From positions 1 through 64,000 of the forward strand of contig CAVVHP010000006.1 of NCBI GenBank assembly GCA_963748105.1: DNA of 64,000 nt, read 5' to 3'. The stretch comes from JAKAGZ01 sp963748105. GTDB lineage: Bacteria > Bacteroidota > Ignavibacteria > Ignavibacteriales > Ignavibacteriaceae. The translations under genes were made by a program, and so were the position numbers. This document shows positions 28,223 to 37,501 of the stretch, piece by piece; position 1 is the first letter of the stretch, and each line of letters opens with the position of its first letter. A model generated the notes under the pieces. That model made no database searches and had not been told where the DNA came from. It saw only the letters and a list, made by a program, of their open reading frames with translations.

Positions 28223-30409
28223 ATGACTAAATACCTGATCCTAATTATTGCTTTTATTGCCCTGTTCCAGCTTGAATTATTTCCGCAGACTCAAAATGTT
28301 TCAAATTTCCGTTATATTTCCCCTGTACCGGGCTCTAACCTGGTTACACCGCAAACCAATATAATTATCAGACCGTGGGAAGCTTTAGCCCCTTTTAATC
28401 TAAATGACACGACAATATTAATAGTAAACGGGAGTATTTCAGGCCCCCATACCGGAAAGTTCTACCTGACCGAAGATTCAAAAACACTGGTATTCCAGCC
28501 GGACCAGCCGTTTAGCTCGGGCGAGAGTGTCTCGGTTCATTTGAATGATTCTTTGAGGACTCAATCGGGAAAAAACGTCGGCACCCTCGATTTTAATTTT
28601 AATATCACGAGCGATAATGGGTGTGAGATTTTACTGAACTCTAAATCAAATTCCTGGCTGCCGGGAAATCAGGCTTCATCAAATAAATCCAACAATACAG
28701 CCGCGGCAGACACATCTTTGTTATATCCCCCGGATTTTCCGGAGATTAAGGCTGTAAACCCTTCTGATACTTATAAACCGGAACAAGGGTACTATTTCCT
28801 CTCCCTTAACCAATTTGAAAGTAATTTTCTTACAATTTTAAATAATAATGGCATCCCAATATTTATAAAAAGAGAACAAAGTCCTGTTTATAATTTTGAA
28901 ATTCAGCCCAACGGATTGCTTACCTACTATCTGAAAAATGATAGCACAAGTAAATTTTACGGTCTTGACAGCCTTTACGCGGTAGTTGATAGTTTTTATA
29001 CCGGTAATGGTCTTTACACCGACTTTCACGACCTGCAGGTGCTGCCGGACGGGCACGCATTTATGCTTGCTTATGACAGCCAACCCGTTCAAATGGATTC
29101 GGTTGTTGAAACCCGGAAAGACACTGCGTGTCTTACAGGCTGTGTTATACAGGAAATAGACAAAAGCAAAAATGTTATATGGCAATGGAGAAGCTGGGAT
29201 CATTACAAGATAACAGATTCTGAATATGATCTTTATCAAAATAATATTCCTTACTGTCATATAAACTCGATAGATATACCTGACGATACAACCGCGATAC
29301 TTTCTACCAGATATTTCAATGAAGTTACAAAAATCAACAGGATTACCGGGGATATTATCTGGAGATTTGGCGGGAAAAATAATCAATTCAATCTTCCAGG
29401 ATCAGAACCCGCATTCGAATATCAGCACGACGCAAGATATATCGGCAACGGTTATTATACCTTATATGATAATACTCCTCCATTGTCCGGGAAATATTCC
29501 AGGGGAGTTATTTATCATCTTGATCCTGCAAATAAAACAGGGTCTTTGGTAAAAGAATTTTATAGGGATCCCGGATTAATGGGACATAATATGGGAAATT
29601 TCCAGGTAACCCAAAACGGGAGTGCAGTAATCGGTTGGGGCAATATCGGGGCCGATTCAATCAGCGGTAAATATATATTTACTGAATATGCTCAAACTGC
29701 CCCAAATTATGCTTCTTTTGTCAATGTCAATGATGTTACATTGAGGAGTCCCACCTTTGTATTTAGTTACCGCGCTGTTAAATTTCCGTGGAAAACAGAA
29801 TTAATAACTCCGTATAAAAGTTCGCTGGAATTTTCCAAAGGTTCAAAGAGTCCAATAACGGAGAATTTTAAGATTCAGAACAAAGGGAATGTTCAGCTGA
29901 ACATAGCGGGAGTTTATATCAAAGATTCCCGTTTCCAGGCTCCGGGTTCATTCCCTGTAAAATTTGAACCGGGATCTGAAGCAACCCTCCAGATAACATT
30001 CACTACTGAAGATACAATGAGTGTAATAGATACAGCCTATGTAGTAATAAGGAATAACGATTCGACAATGATGGTCAACCTGCCGATAATATTGAACGGC
30101 AATTCAAGTACCACCCCAATTGAAGGAAATAAATCAAGTTTGCCAAAAATGTTTACTTTATCGCAGAACTACCCGAACCCGTTTAATCCCTCAACAATTA
30201 TTGAGTATTCCATTCCTTCAAACCAGTTCGTTACAATAAAAATTTACGATATACTCGGGCGATTGGTCAAAACACTGGTAAGCGAAGAAAAACCTGCTGG
30301 AAATTACCGCGTGAAATTTAACTCCTCAAATTTTTCAAATGGAGTATATTTTTATAAATTAACCGCGGGCAATTTTACAAGTGTGAGAAAAATGATTCTG
30401 CTAAAATAA
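28223..30409 (+). CDS. Secreted arylsulfotransferase-like protein with type IX sorting tail (1)
   Basis: A 728-residue exported protein. Order: signal peptide (1-22), a Big_5-like Ig domain (about 30-135), an arylsulfotransferase-family six-blade propeller (about 165-525), an Ig-like module (about 540-635) and a type IX sorting domain (about 645-728: SQNYPNPFNPSTI ... GVYFYKL ... KMILLK). Propeller histidines typical of the family are seen in FHDLQVLPDGHAF, CHINSID, QHDARYIGNG and GHNMGNF. Characterised relatives move sulfate between phenols, but this branch (Arylsulfotran_2-like) has no known reaction. The protein would cross the outer membrane by the type IX system and stay at the surface. 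The next gene is a longer paralogue, 16 nt downstream. Confidence 0.8.
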   Translation: MTKYLILIIAFIALFQLELFPQTQNVSNFRYISPVPGSNLVTPQTNIIIRPWEALAPFNLNDTTILIVNGSISGPHTGKFYLTEDSKTLVFQPDQPFSSGESVSVHLNDSLRTQSGKNVGTLDFNFNITSDNGCEILLNSKSNSWLPGNQASSNKSNNTAAADTSLLYPPDFPEIKAVNPSDTYKPEQGYYFLSLNQFESNFLTILNNNGIPIFIKREQSPVYNFEIQPNGLLTYYLKNDSTSKFYGLDSLYAVVDSFYTGNGLYTDFHDLQVLPDGHAFMLAYDSQPVQMDSVVETRKDTACLTGCVIQEIDKSKNVIWQWRSWDHYKITDSEYDLYQNNIPYCHINSIDIPDDTTAILSTRYFNEVTKINRITGDIIWRFGGKNNQFNLPGSEPAFEYQHDARYIGNGYYTLYDNTPPLSGKYSRGVIYHLDPANKTGSLVKEFYRDPGLMGHNMGNFQVTQNGSAVIGWGNIGADSISGKYIFTEYAQTAPNYASFVNVNDVTLRSPTFVFSYRAVKFPWKTELITPYKSSLEFSKGSKSPITENFKIQNKGNVQLNIAGVYIKDSRFQAPGSFPVKFEPGSEATLQITFTTEDTMSVIDTAYVVIRNNDSTMMVNLPIILNGNSSTTPIEGNKSSLPKMFTLSQNYPNPFNPSTIIEYSIPSNQFVTIKIYDILGRLVKTLVSEEKPAGNYRVKFNSSNFSNGVYFYKLTAGNFTSVRKMILLK

Positions 30410-30425
30410 AACCGGAGCCAAAAGC

Positions 30426-33308
30426 ATGAAAAACTTTACAATTATAATTTTACTGATTTTATCAGCCACGATGATTTCCTATGCTCAATCTGGCGAATAC
30501 AATACCGGCAAATTCCAGTACCTGATGCCGAAACCGGGTTCACAATTTATAAATCCCGGAAATAACATTGTAATTAGGCAAGGGGTCATATTGCAGGACA
30601 CAGATTTTTCAGGAGGAAATTTCCTCGAAGTTACGGGAAGTTTAAGCGGAAAACATGAAGGACGATGTTATCTTTCCGATGACCATAAATCACTTGTCTA
30701 TCTCCCCTCAGTTCCATTCTCGCTCGGAGAAAAGGTTACCGTTAAGCTAAAGGAAGGAATAAGAACAGCCGCCGGTGAGAACATTGGCTCTCTCGAATTT
30801 AATTTCTACATAACTAAAACAGAACCACTTGGCTCCACAGAAAAAAGTGAAAATATTTCAGGAAAGACTGCATCGCATGCTGCCCCTTTAACCGTAATGT
30901 CTGCAAAAGACCTGCCGGCCGATTTTCCGGAATTTAAAATAGATACTGTAAACAACCCCGCACCCGGCAATATATTTTTCGCTAATAAGTCGGCAGCATT
31001 TGGCCTCACATACGGAAATTACTTGATAATAGCGGACAATAGTGGTAATGTAGTAAAGACGGCCAAGTTCGATTCGCCTGAATCAAATTTCAGGGTACTG
31101 CCAAACGGCGAGTTAATGACTTCCGAAAACGGCAGGCATTTAATTCTTGATGCAAACCTTGCACCCGTCGATACATTCAAATGTGGCAATGGATATACAG
31201 CGGATTCACATGATTTCCTCCTTCTCCCGAACGGGCACGCTCTTCTTTTTGCAAAAGATCCCCAACCGGTTGATATGAGCAAAATTGTACCGGGCGGTAG
31301 ACCCGACGCGATTGTCACAGGTGCAGTAGTCCAGGAACTTGACGCTTCGAAAAACGTTATATTCCAGTGGAGAACATTCGACTATATACCCATTACAAAT
31401 TCATATTACGACCTTACTCAGAATTCAATTCCTTACGTCCACGGTAATGCTCTGGATGTGGATAATGACGGTAATATTCTCTTCTCCCTAAGATATTGCT
31501 CTGCCATTGTAAAAATTAACCGGAAAACAGGTAACCTGGACTGGACTCTCGGAGGGAAAGGCAACCAGTTTACATTTTACGGCGAACATTCGGAAAACCA
31601 ACCGACATATTTTTCAAACCAGCATAATATTCTGGTGCTGCCACACGAGCACATACTTATGTTTGATAACGGTGATCAGCACCCTGACCACTATTCGCGC
31701 GGAGTCGAATACGTTCTGGATGAAGCAAATAAAAAGGCAACGATGGTATGGGAATTTGATCACGGCCGGAGCATTTATACCAGTTCAGGAGGATCAATAC
31801 AGAGACTGCCTGGCGGCAATACACTAATCGGATGGAGCAGACCCCCGTCTGACACAACTAAATATCACCCGATATTTACTGAAGTTAATGACACGACAAT
31901 TGTTCAGGAATATTCTTTCAAGGCTACTAACAAGCTGTTCTCTTACAGGGTTTATAAATACCCATGGCCAGTGCTGCAGCCGGAATATTCTTACATTTTA
32001 TATTCACCGTTACAGGGCAATACCTATCCCAATCCCACAAATGTTAATGATACTGCGAAAATCGGTATTCATACAAATTTTGAAACCCTTACACCGGGCG
32101 GTTATGCTGAATATTATGTTAAACGATATAATTATTCACCAATGAATCCAACGTTTGCGACTGACGCTCCGGTTGTATTTCCATATTATTTTAACATAGA
32201 CCATGACGGGGGTATCACTTACTATAAAGGCAAGATTATTGTTGAATTGAAATATTTCCCGGGCATTACTGACTCAAGCGATGTTAAAATCTATGCAAGG
32301 CCGAAAAATGGAGGTGATTTTGTTCCTCTCAGCACAAGTTTCGATGGAAATTACCCTAATCTTGGCCGGGTATTAAAAGCTGATGTAGACAATAATTCCG
32401 GAGATTTCCTCTTTGCTCTTCCAAGATCTGTTGATTCAGCTTATGCGCCTGCTCCTTTTTCTCCTGCTGACAGTATGTACGTAGATGGTACAAAGCCAGT
32501 GGAGTTCAGCTGGGGCGTTAAGGGAATCGCGCAAAGTTTCCGAATTCAAATCGCAACTGACGGTGCGTTTACAAGCCTGGTAAAGGATACAACCATGATT
32601 GGAGCAACCAGATTTACCGACAGCACGTTGAGCAACAACAAACATTATTTCTGGCGTGTCAGCATGTCAAATTCAAAAGGAACGAGTGATTGGTCGCCAA
32701 TTTTTAATGTATTCACAGCCTCCCCCTTCCTTAATATGAAATACCCTGATGGTGGTGAAACGGTTCTGACAGATACTACTTTAATTATCAGGTGGGATGA
32801 TAATATTTCGGATAAAGTTAGTATTCAATTGTATTATAAGGACACGCTTTTTACCACTATTGACTCGTCAATAGTATCCGCAACAAATGCATACGCATGG
32901 TTCGTTCCCAATTCCCTGAAGGAAGGTGATGGGTATAAAATAAAGGTCAGCAGTATATCTGACACGAGCCTCCATTCAATGAGCGCAGCTTCATTTTCAA
33001 TTGATAATCCAACAGGTTTGGAAAACTCGAACAGCACAATTCCGGCCGAGTATAGTCTGAGACAAAACTACCCTAACCCGTTTAACCCCTCAACAACAAT
33101 TGAATTTTCGATTCCGAACAGGTCCATGGTTACATTGAAGGTTTATGATCTGCTGGGCAGAGAAGTTCAGACACTTGTGAATGAAGAAAAACCGGTTGGT
33201 AATTACAGGGTGAATTTTAACGCGTCAAACCTGGCCAGCGGTGTGTATTTTTACAGGATAACGGCGGGAAGTTTTAATATGACGAGGAAATTAATAGTTC
33301 TGAAATAA
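30426..33308 (+). CDS. Secreted arylsulfotransferase-like protein with type IX sorting tail (2)
   Basis: A 960-residue paralogue of the preceding gene. It has a signal peptide (cleavage after SYAQ), Big_5-like domain (about 28-130), an arylsulfotransferase-type propeller (about 160-510; SHDFLLLPNGHALLF, VHGNALDVD, NQHNILVLPHEHILM), then extra modules: a linker domain (about 520-660), a fibronectin III-like domain (about 680-780; FRIQIATD ... HYFWRVS), another Ig-like domain (about 785-865), and the type IX sorting tail (about 876-960). Sixteen nt separate it from its partner, so they form one transcript. The two share propeller and N-terminal domain but differ in the stalk, suggesting surface display at different distances. 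Reaction and substrate unknown. Confidence 0.8.
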   Translation: MKNFTIIILLILSATMISYAQSGEYNTGKFQYLMPKPGSQFINPGNNIVIRQGVILQDTDFSGGNFLEVTGSLSGKHEGRCYLSDDHKSLVYLPSVPFSLGEKVTVKLKEGIRTAAGENIGSLEFNFYITKTEPLGSTEKSENISGKTASHAAPLTVMSAKDLPADFPEFKIDTVNNPAPGNIFFANKSAAFGLTYGNYLIIADNSGNVVKTAKFDSPESNFRVLPNGELMTSENGRHLILDANLAPVDTFKCGNGYTADSHDFLLLPNGHALLFAKDPQPVDMSKIVPGGRPDAIVTGAVVQELDASKNVIFQWRTFDYIPITNSYYDLTQNSIPYVHGNALDVDNDGNILFSLRYCSAIVKINRKTGNLDWTLGGKGNQFTFYGEHSENQPTYFSNQHNILVLPHEHILMFDNGDQHPDHYSRGVEYVLDEANKKATMVWEFDHGRSIYTSSGGSIQRLPGGNTLIGWSRPPSDTTKYHPIFTEVNDTTIVQEYSFKATNKLFSYRVYKYPWPVLQPEYSYILYSPLQGNTYPNPTNVNDTAKIGIHTNFETLTPGGYAEYYVKRYNYSPMNPTFATDAPVVFPYYFNIDHDGGITYYKGKIIVELKYFPGITDSSDVKIYARPKNGGDFVPLSTSFDGNYPNLGRVLKADVDNNSGDFLFALPRSVDSAYAPAPFSPADSMYVDGTKPVEFSWGVKGIAQSFRIQIATDGAFTSLVKDTTMIGATRFTDSTLSNNKHYFWRVSMSNSKGTSDWSPIFNVFTASPFLNMKYPDGGETVLTDTTLIIRWDDNISDKVSIQLYYKDTLFTTIDSSIVSATNAYAWFVPNSLKEGDGYKIKVSSISDTSLHSMSAASFSIDNPTGLENSNSTIPAEYSLRQNYPNPFNPSTTIEFSIPNRSMVTLKVYDLLGREVQTLVNEEKPVGNYRVNFNASNLASGVYFYRITAGSFNMTRKLIVLK

Positions 33309-33315
33309 TACGAAT

Positions 33316-34281
33316 TTATTTTTTCTTATTGAGTTTCAGCACTATGCGCTGATTTTCTTTCTTTGTAATAAATTCCTTTAAAGGAGTCGGGGTTTTAAAT
33401 ATATCCGCGAATTCGGTTTTTTCTTTTGTGGTGGATTTTTCCTCCTTCGGGGTTTTCTTTTTGAGGAATTCACTGAATTCGCTTCTCCTTTTTTCTTCCA
33501 GTAATTGTTCGCGGGTTGTGGTCCTTTCAGAGCTGTCTGCCATAGTTTTGGGACGCGAATTCATCCGGAGGATCTGCTTGTAATCAAAATCCCTGTCTTC
33601 CGCAACATCATGCGAGATTAACCTGAAGCTCTCGTTTTGTTCGGAGGTTTTCTCCTTTCCCCCAGAATTGTTTTTCTCCGGCTCTTTCACCTTATCAGCG
33701 AAGGATATTTTACCCTGCCCACCGGGCTGCCTGTCGCGTCTGCCGCCCCCTTTCACGGTTTCTCTTTTTCCCGCGTCTTTAAATGGCGTACCAAGCGAAA
33801 CAATTGCTTCCGCAAACACCTTATCATTTTGAAATTTCGATTCCATCGCCTCAAGATCGACCGAGTAAATCTCGGCATAATTAGGAAGATTGCCTTTCCT
33901 GTTGAGAGTGGTAAGTCCGACCTGCTGAATCCTGAAACGCAGATTATGAGTATCCGCCAATTCGGTGTATTCTTCAAGTTCCTTAACGGCGAAGACAGGA
34001 TCAAAATAAATTAGTTCTGTATTCCCGTTTATATTAAGAAGGAATCCATACCGGGAAAGCTGTATCTTGAAATCTTTAATATTTGTGAGCAGCCTATAGA
34101 CTATTAAATTTTTGGGCACATACTGATTGACAAACCTGCAAACGTCGGAATAATTAATCTTCCGGGCTAGCCTGTCAGGATCATCTTTAAATATTATCTT
34201 AAAGTTTTTTTCAATATTAAAAAGATTCTGTGAATATATTATCACATCATTCTTTTTAACATCCAGAGTTTCAAGTAGCAT
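33316..34281 (-). CDS. Unknown protein with Lys/Glu-rich C-terminus
   Basis: A 321-residue protein I do not recognise. The first 175 residues look globular (mixed helix and strand: NLIVYRLLTNIKDF, GFLLNINGNTELIYFDPVFA). From about 175 to the end the sequence is low-complexity, rich in K, E, R, G and S, probably disordered, and ends in a basic patch (RIVLKLNKKK). No signal peptide or membrane helix is seen. It converges on the second arylsulfotransferase-like gene with only 7 nt between stop codons and shares the raised GC content of the 25-34 kb block. Confidence 0.55.
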   Translation of the reverse strand: MLLETLDVKKNDVIIYSQNLFNIEKNFKIIFKDDPDRLARKINYSDVCRFVNQYVPKNLIVYRLLTNIKDFKIQLSRYGFLLNINGNTELIYFDPVFAVKELEEYTELADTHNLRFRIQQVGLTTLNRKGNLPNYAEIYSVDLEAMESKFQNDKVFAEAIVSLGTPFKDAGKRETVKGGGRRDRQPGGQGKISFADKVKEPEKNNSGGKEKTSEQNESFRLISHDVAEDRDFDYKQILRMNSRPKTMADSSERTTTREQLLEEKRRSEFSEFLKKKTPKEEKSTTKEKTEFADIFKTPTPLKEFITKKENQRIVLKLNKKK

Positions 34282-34363
34282 ATTCTACAAATTTTATTAA
34301 AAAGTTAATATCAAGTTATAAAATAAACTGATTATTAGGAATGAAATTCGGATCAATATTATA

Positions 34364-36934
34364 TTATTCTGCCCAATAAACTACTCCTAACTCAAAAGGG
34401 CTGAACAATAATGGATTCTTTGGCAAGATACGTATTGTAAAGCCTTGCTGTCCGCTCATTTCGCAGGTAATATTACCTGAGTATATGCAAACACCGCTTT
34501 TCGATTTAGCAGTACTTGTTTTCATAATTTCTGTATTATTCAATTGCGGATAATCTTTGTTTTCAAGGGGACCGTAGTAAATCTGAACCTCTACATCATT
34601 TGGTGTAAGGCTACCAAGATCAATTTCAGCCTTTACAGGAAATTCCTGCCCTACAAATACCTTCCCATTATTACCATTTGCTTCAATCTTTTTAACACTA
34701 ACTTTGGACCAATCGTTCAAAATAGTCTGTTTCCAGTTTGCCAGATCTTTAGCCTTTTTCCATTTATTGTCCTGTAACTCTACACGTTTATCGAAACCAG
34801 CTTGGTAATATTTTGAAAAATATTCTTCAATCATTCTATGTGTATTGAATGCCGGACCAAGTTTTTTCATGGAATTTTTTACTCTTTCTATCCACTTCCT
34901 AGGAAGCATATCTTCACCTCGTGAATAGAAAAGAGGAATTATCTGAGTTTCAAGAGTACTATAAAACTGACGTGCTTCCACTTCATCCTGGTAATCGTGA
35001 TCCTGGTATTCTTCCCCGTTTCCAATTTTCCAGCCAACTTCCGGATCAAATCCTTCGTCCCACCATCCGTCAAGCACACTAAAATTTAATCCACCGTTTG
35101 CTATTACTTTCATTCCTGATGTCCCGCTAGCTTCCAGAGGTCTCCTCGGTGTATTCAGCCAGATATCGCAGCCCTCAACAAGATAACGCGCAACATTCAT
35201 ATCATAATTTTCGATAAAAACTATTTTTCTCCTGAATTTTTCATCCTTTGCAACCTGGAAGATTAGCTGAATTAATTTCTTTCCAGCTTCGTCCTGTGGA
35301 TGAGCTTTACCTGCCATAATAATCTGTACGGGATAATCCTTGTGGCTGAGAATATCATACAATCGTTCTATATCCTTCAATATCAGTGTGGCTCTTTTAT
35401 AAGTAGCAAAACGTCTCGCAAAACCGATTGTAAGAGCTGTCGGATCCAGGACTTCAGCAGCTGCAGCAACATCGCTCTGGCTTCCGCCCCTGCTTTTAAT
35501 TTGTTTAATTAATCTTCTTCTTGCAAATGCAACCAGGCGTTCTCTTCTTCTCTCGTGAGTTCTCCAAAGCTCTTCGTCCGGAATCTTGTCAATTCTTTTA
35601 TAAAGCTCTTCTGATGCCGGATTATCTACCCATTTTTGTCCAAGATACTGAAGCATTAAAGTTTCCATTTCGTTTGAAATGTGAGAACGCGTATGAACTC
35701 CATTAGTAATATATCCTATCGGAATTTCATTGAATGGAACATTCTTGTACCCGGATACCCACATTTTTTTAGAAACTTCTCCGTGTAACCTGCTGACTCC
35801 ATTTACAAATCCGGCTGTATTCATCGCAAGGTGAGCCATATTAAATGAGCTGGAATTTTTATCATTATAAATATTTCCCAAACCATAAAATTCTTTATCA
35901 GAAATATTTAATTCTTTACGGTAGTAATCTCCAAAGTACTTTTCAACAAGTACATTCGGGAAAACATCTATTCCGGCAGGAACCGGTGTGTGTGTTGTAA
36001 ATACATTAGAATAAAACCCGATTTCTTTAGCCTCAGCAAAACTTAAACCTTCATTTTTTATAAGGTACTTAATTCTTTCAAGAGACATAAAAGCTGAATG
36101 TCCTTCATTCATATGGCAAACCATTGGTTTAACACCCAAAGCATGCATTGCTCTTATTCCGCCAACACCAAGTATTATTTCCTGTTGAATTCTTGTTTCA
36201 TTGTTTCCGCCATATAACGTCTCGGTAATTTTTTTATCCGCATCTGAATTTTGAGATATATTAGTATCAAGTAAATACAAAGGGACCCTACCTACCTGTA
36301 TTTTCCAAACCTGAAAGAAAACGTTACGATTCATCATTCTCACAGAAACTGTAAGAGTGTCACCACCTTCATTTCTTACAAGCTGCATAGGCAGGTTTTC
36401 AAAATCATTCATCTCATATCTTTCTTGTTGCCATCCGTCGGAGGTAAGATATTGCTGAAAATATCCCTCTTTATACAAAAGCCCTATACCAATCAACGGA
36501 ATTCCAAGATCGCTGCAGGCCTTTAAATGATCGCCTGAAAGTATTCCCAGTCCACCGGAATAAGTCTGCAAGCATTCAGCCAGACCGAATTCGGCCGAGA
36601 AATACACTATGTTATTATCTTCATACTGTGGATAGTTCTTTTGGAACCAGGTTTTTTCTTTCAAATAATCTGATAGTTTTTGATGTACCCTGGAAAGATG
36701 CGATTTAAATCCATCATCTTTTGAAAGTTCCTCAAGGCGCTCCTGACTAGCCCTTCCAAGGATCAAAACAGGATTATGATTGGTATCTTCCCACAATTCC
36801 TGATCCAGTCTTCTGAACAATTCCCTCGCATCCGGATTCCAGCTCCAGTGAATATTATATGCTACCTCACGAAGCTTCTCAAGGTTTTTAGGTAAAGAAG
36901 GAACGACCTGGTAAGTGCCAAGAAATTTATACAT
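34364..36934 (-). CDS. glgP: Alpha-glucan (glycogen) phosphorylase
   Basis: An 856-residue glucan phosphorylase of the shorter bacterial class that begins with a DUF3417 domain (about 10-115, NIHWSWNPDARELF). It releases glucose-1-phosphate from glycogen-type polymers. The pyridoxal-phosphate lysine is in GTSGMKVIANGG near residue 610, and conserved FAEYGLAE-like (FSAEFGLAECLQTYSGGLG) and MNEGHSAF segments are present. About 110 residues at the C-terminus form an extra beta-sandwich-like domain seen in this subclass. The start at 36934 is chosen because GGAGA lies 5-6 nt upstream; an in-frame ATG 27 nt earlier lacks one. Confidence 0.93.
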   Translation of the reverse strand: MYKFLGTYQVVPSLPKNLEKLREVAYNIHWSWNPDARELFRRLDQELWEDTNHNPVLILGRASQERLEELSKDDGFKSHLSRVHQKLSDYLKEKTWFQKNYPQYEDNNIVYFSAEFGLAECLQTYSGGLGILSGDHLKACSDLGIPLIGIGLLYKEGYFQQYLTSDGWQQERYEMNDFENLPMQLVRNEGGDTLTVSVRMMNRNVFFQVWKIQVGRVPLYLLDTNISQNSDADKKITETLYGGNNETRIQQEIILGVGGIRAMHALGVKPMVCHMNEGHSAFMSLERIKYLIKNEGLSFAEAKEIGFYSNVFTTHTPVPAGIDVFPNVLVEKYFGDYYRKELNISDKEFYGLGNIYNDKNSSSFNMAHLAMNTAGFVNGVSRLHGEVSKKMWVSGYKNVPFNEIPIGYITNGVHTRSHISNEMETLMLQYLGQKWVDNPASEELYKRIDKIPDEELWRTHERRRERLVAFARRRLIKQIKSRGGSQSDVAAAAEVLDPTALTIGFARRFATYKRATLILKDIERLYDILSHKDYPVQIIMAGKAHPQDEAGKKLIQLIFQVAKDEKFRRKIVFIENYDMNVARYLVEGCDIWLNTPRRPLEASGTSGMKVIANGGLNFSVLDGWWDEGFDPEVGWKIGNGEEYQDHDYQDEVEARQFYSTLETQIIPLFYSRGEDMLPRKWIERVKNSMKKLGPAFNTHRMIEEYFSKYYQAGFDKRVELQDNKWKKAKDLANWKQTILNDWSKVSVKKIEANGNNGKVFVGQEFPVKAEIDLGSLTPNDVEVQIYYGPLENKDYPQLNNTEIMKTSTAKSKSGVCIYSGNITCEMSGQQGFTIRILPKNPLLFSPFELGVVYWAE

Positions 36935-37073
36935 TAATTCTCCGTAGACTTTTTTTATCAATGTTAGGCAGATATGTTACTTTTTGAATATAAAATATAG
37001 CAATTCTAAAATTAGCATAAAATATAAATAATACCTTGTTTTAAGTAGTTTCTTTAGAATGATTATATAAATA

Positions 37074-37089
37074 CTACCTAATCAGGTAG
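37074..37089. repeat. Short inverted repeat upstream of glgP
   Basis: CTACCT (37074-37079), 4 nt, AGGTAG (37084-37089). It lies about 140 nt upstream of the glgP start codon in a 540-nt gap and has no T-tract, so an operator-like site is more likely than a terminator; function unproven. Confidence 0.3.
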
Positions 37090-37161
37090 GTCAATTGACT
37101 TATCCCTGAGAAAGTCTTAATATTATGTGCGGCACAGGGATATAAAAATCAGTAAATTTAG

Positions 37162-37446
37162 TCTGAAAAATATCACCAACATTCAGAAGGGAAATCAATC
37201 GCATTTGAATTTACATTTAACGACACACCTCAGAATTTAGTTACTAAAATTGAAAAAGCAATAACTGACCGGGACGGCAAATTTAATGGCAATGAGAAAG
37301 AAGGGACAATAGAAATATCGACACCGGTTGGCAATGTTTCAGTGGGATATAAAATAGACGTGCAAAAAGTAAATGTTGATATAATTGAAAAACCAATGTT
37401 TATTCCGGAAGAAATGATTAAAAGCGAAATATTAAAAATGATTTAA
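37162..37446 (+). pseudogene. Remnant of a small unknown gene, no start codon
   Basis: Ninety-four sense codons in one frame read like a real protein (SIAFEFTFNDTP, GTIEISTPVGNVSVGYKID, KPMFIPEEMIKSEIL), with normal composition and a single stop. But a TAG codon stands directly before the first codon and no ATG, GTG or TTG occurs near the amino end. It is probably a decayed or frameshifted gene of roughly 85-95 residues. The ending (a short beta segment then KPxFIPxxMI) recalls small PHA-system-like proteins, but I cannot assign a family. The rest of the 36935-37501 gap shows only the inverted repeat. Confidence 0.45.
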
Positions 37447-37501
37447 TAATTATTCACTATTATCAAGTTTTTCAGTTATTAAGTTTGGGTGGTTGAACTT
37501 A

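Noticed and set aside
28838..29386. A 182-codon minus-strand open frame inside the first arylsulfotransferase-like gene
   Set aside because: Antisense to a well-supported CDS; rich in I, R and V with no recognisable motif.
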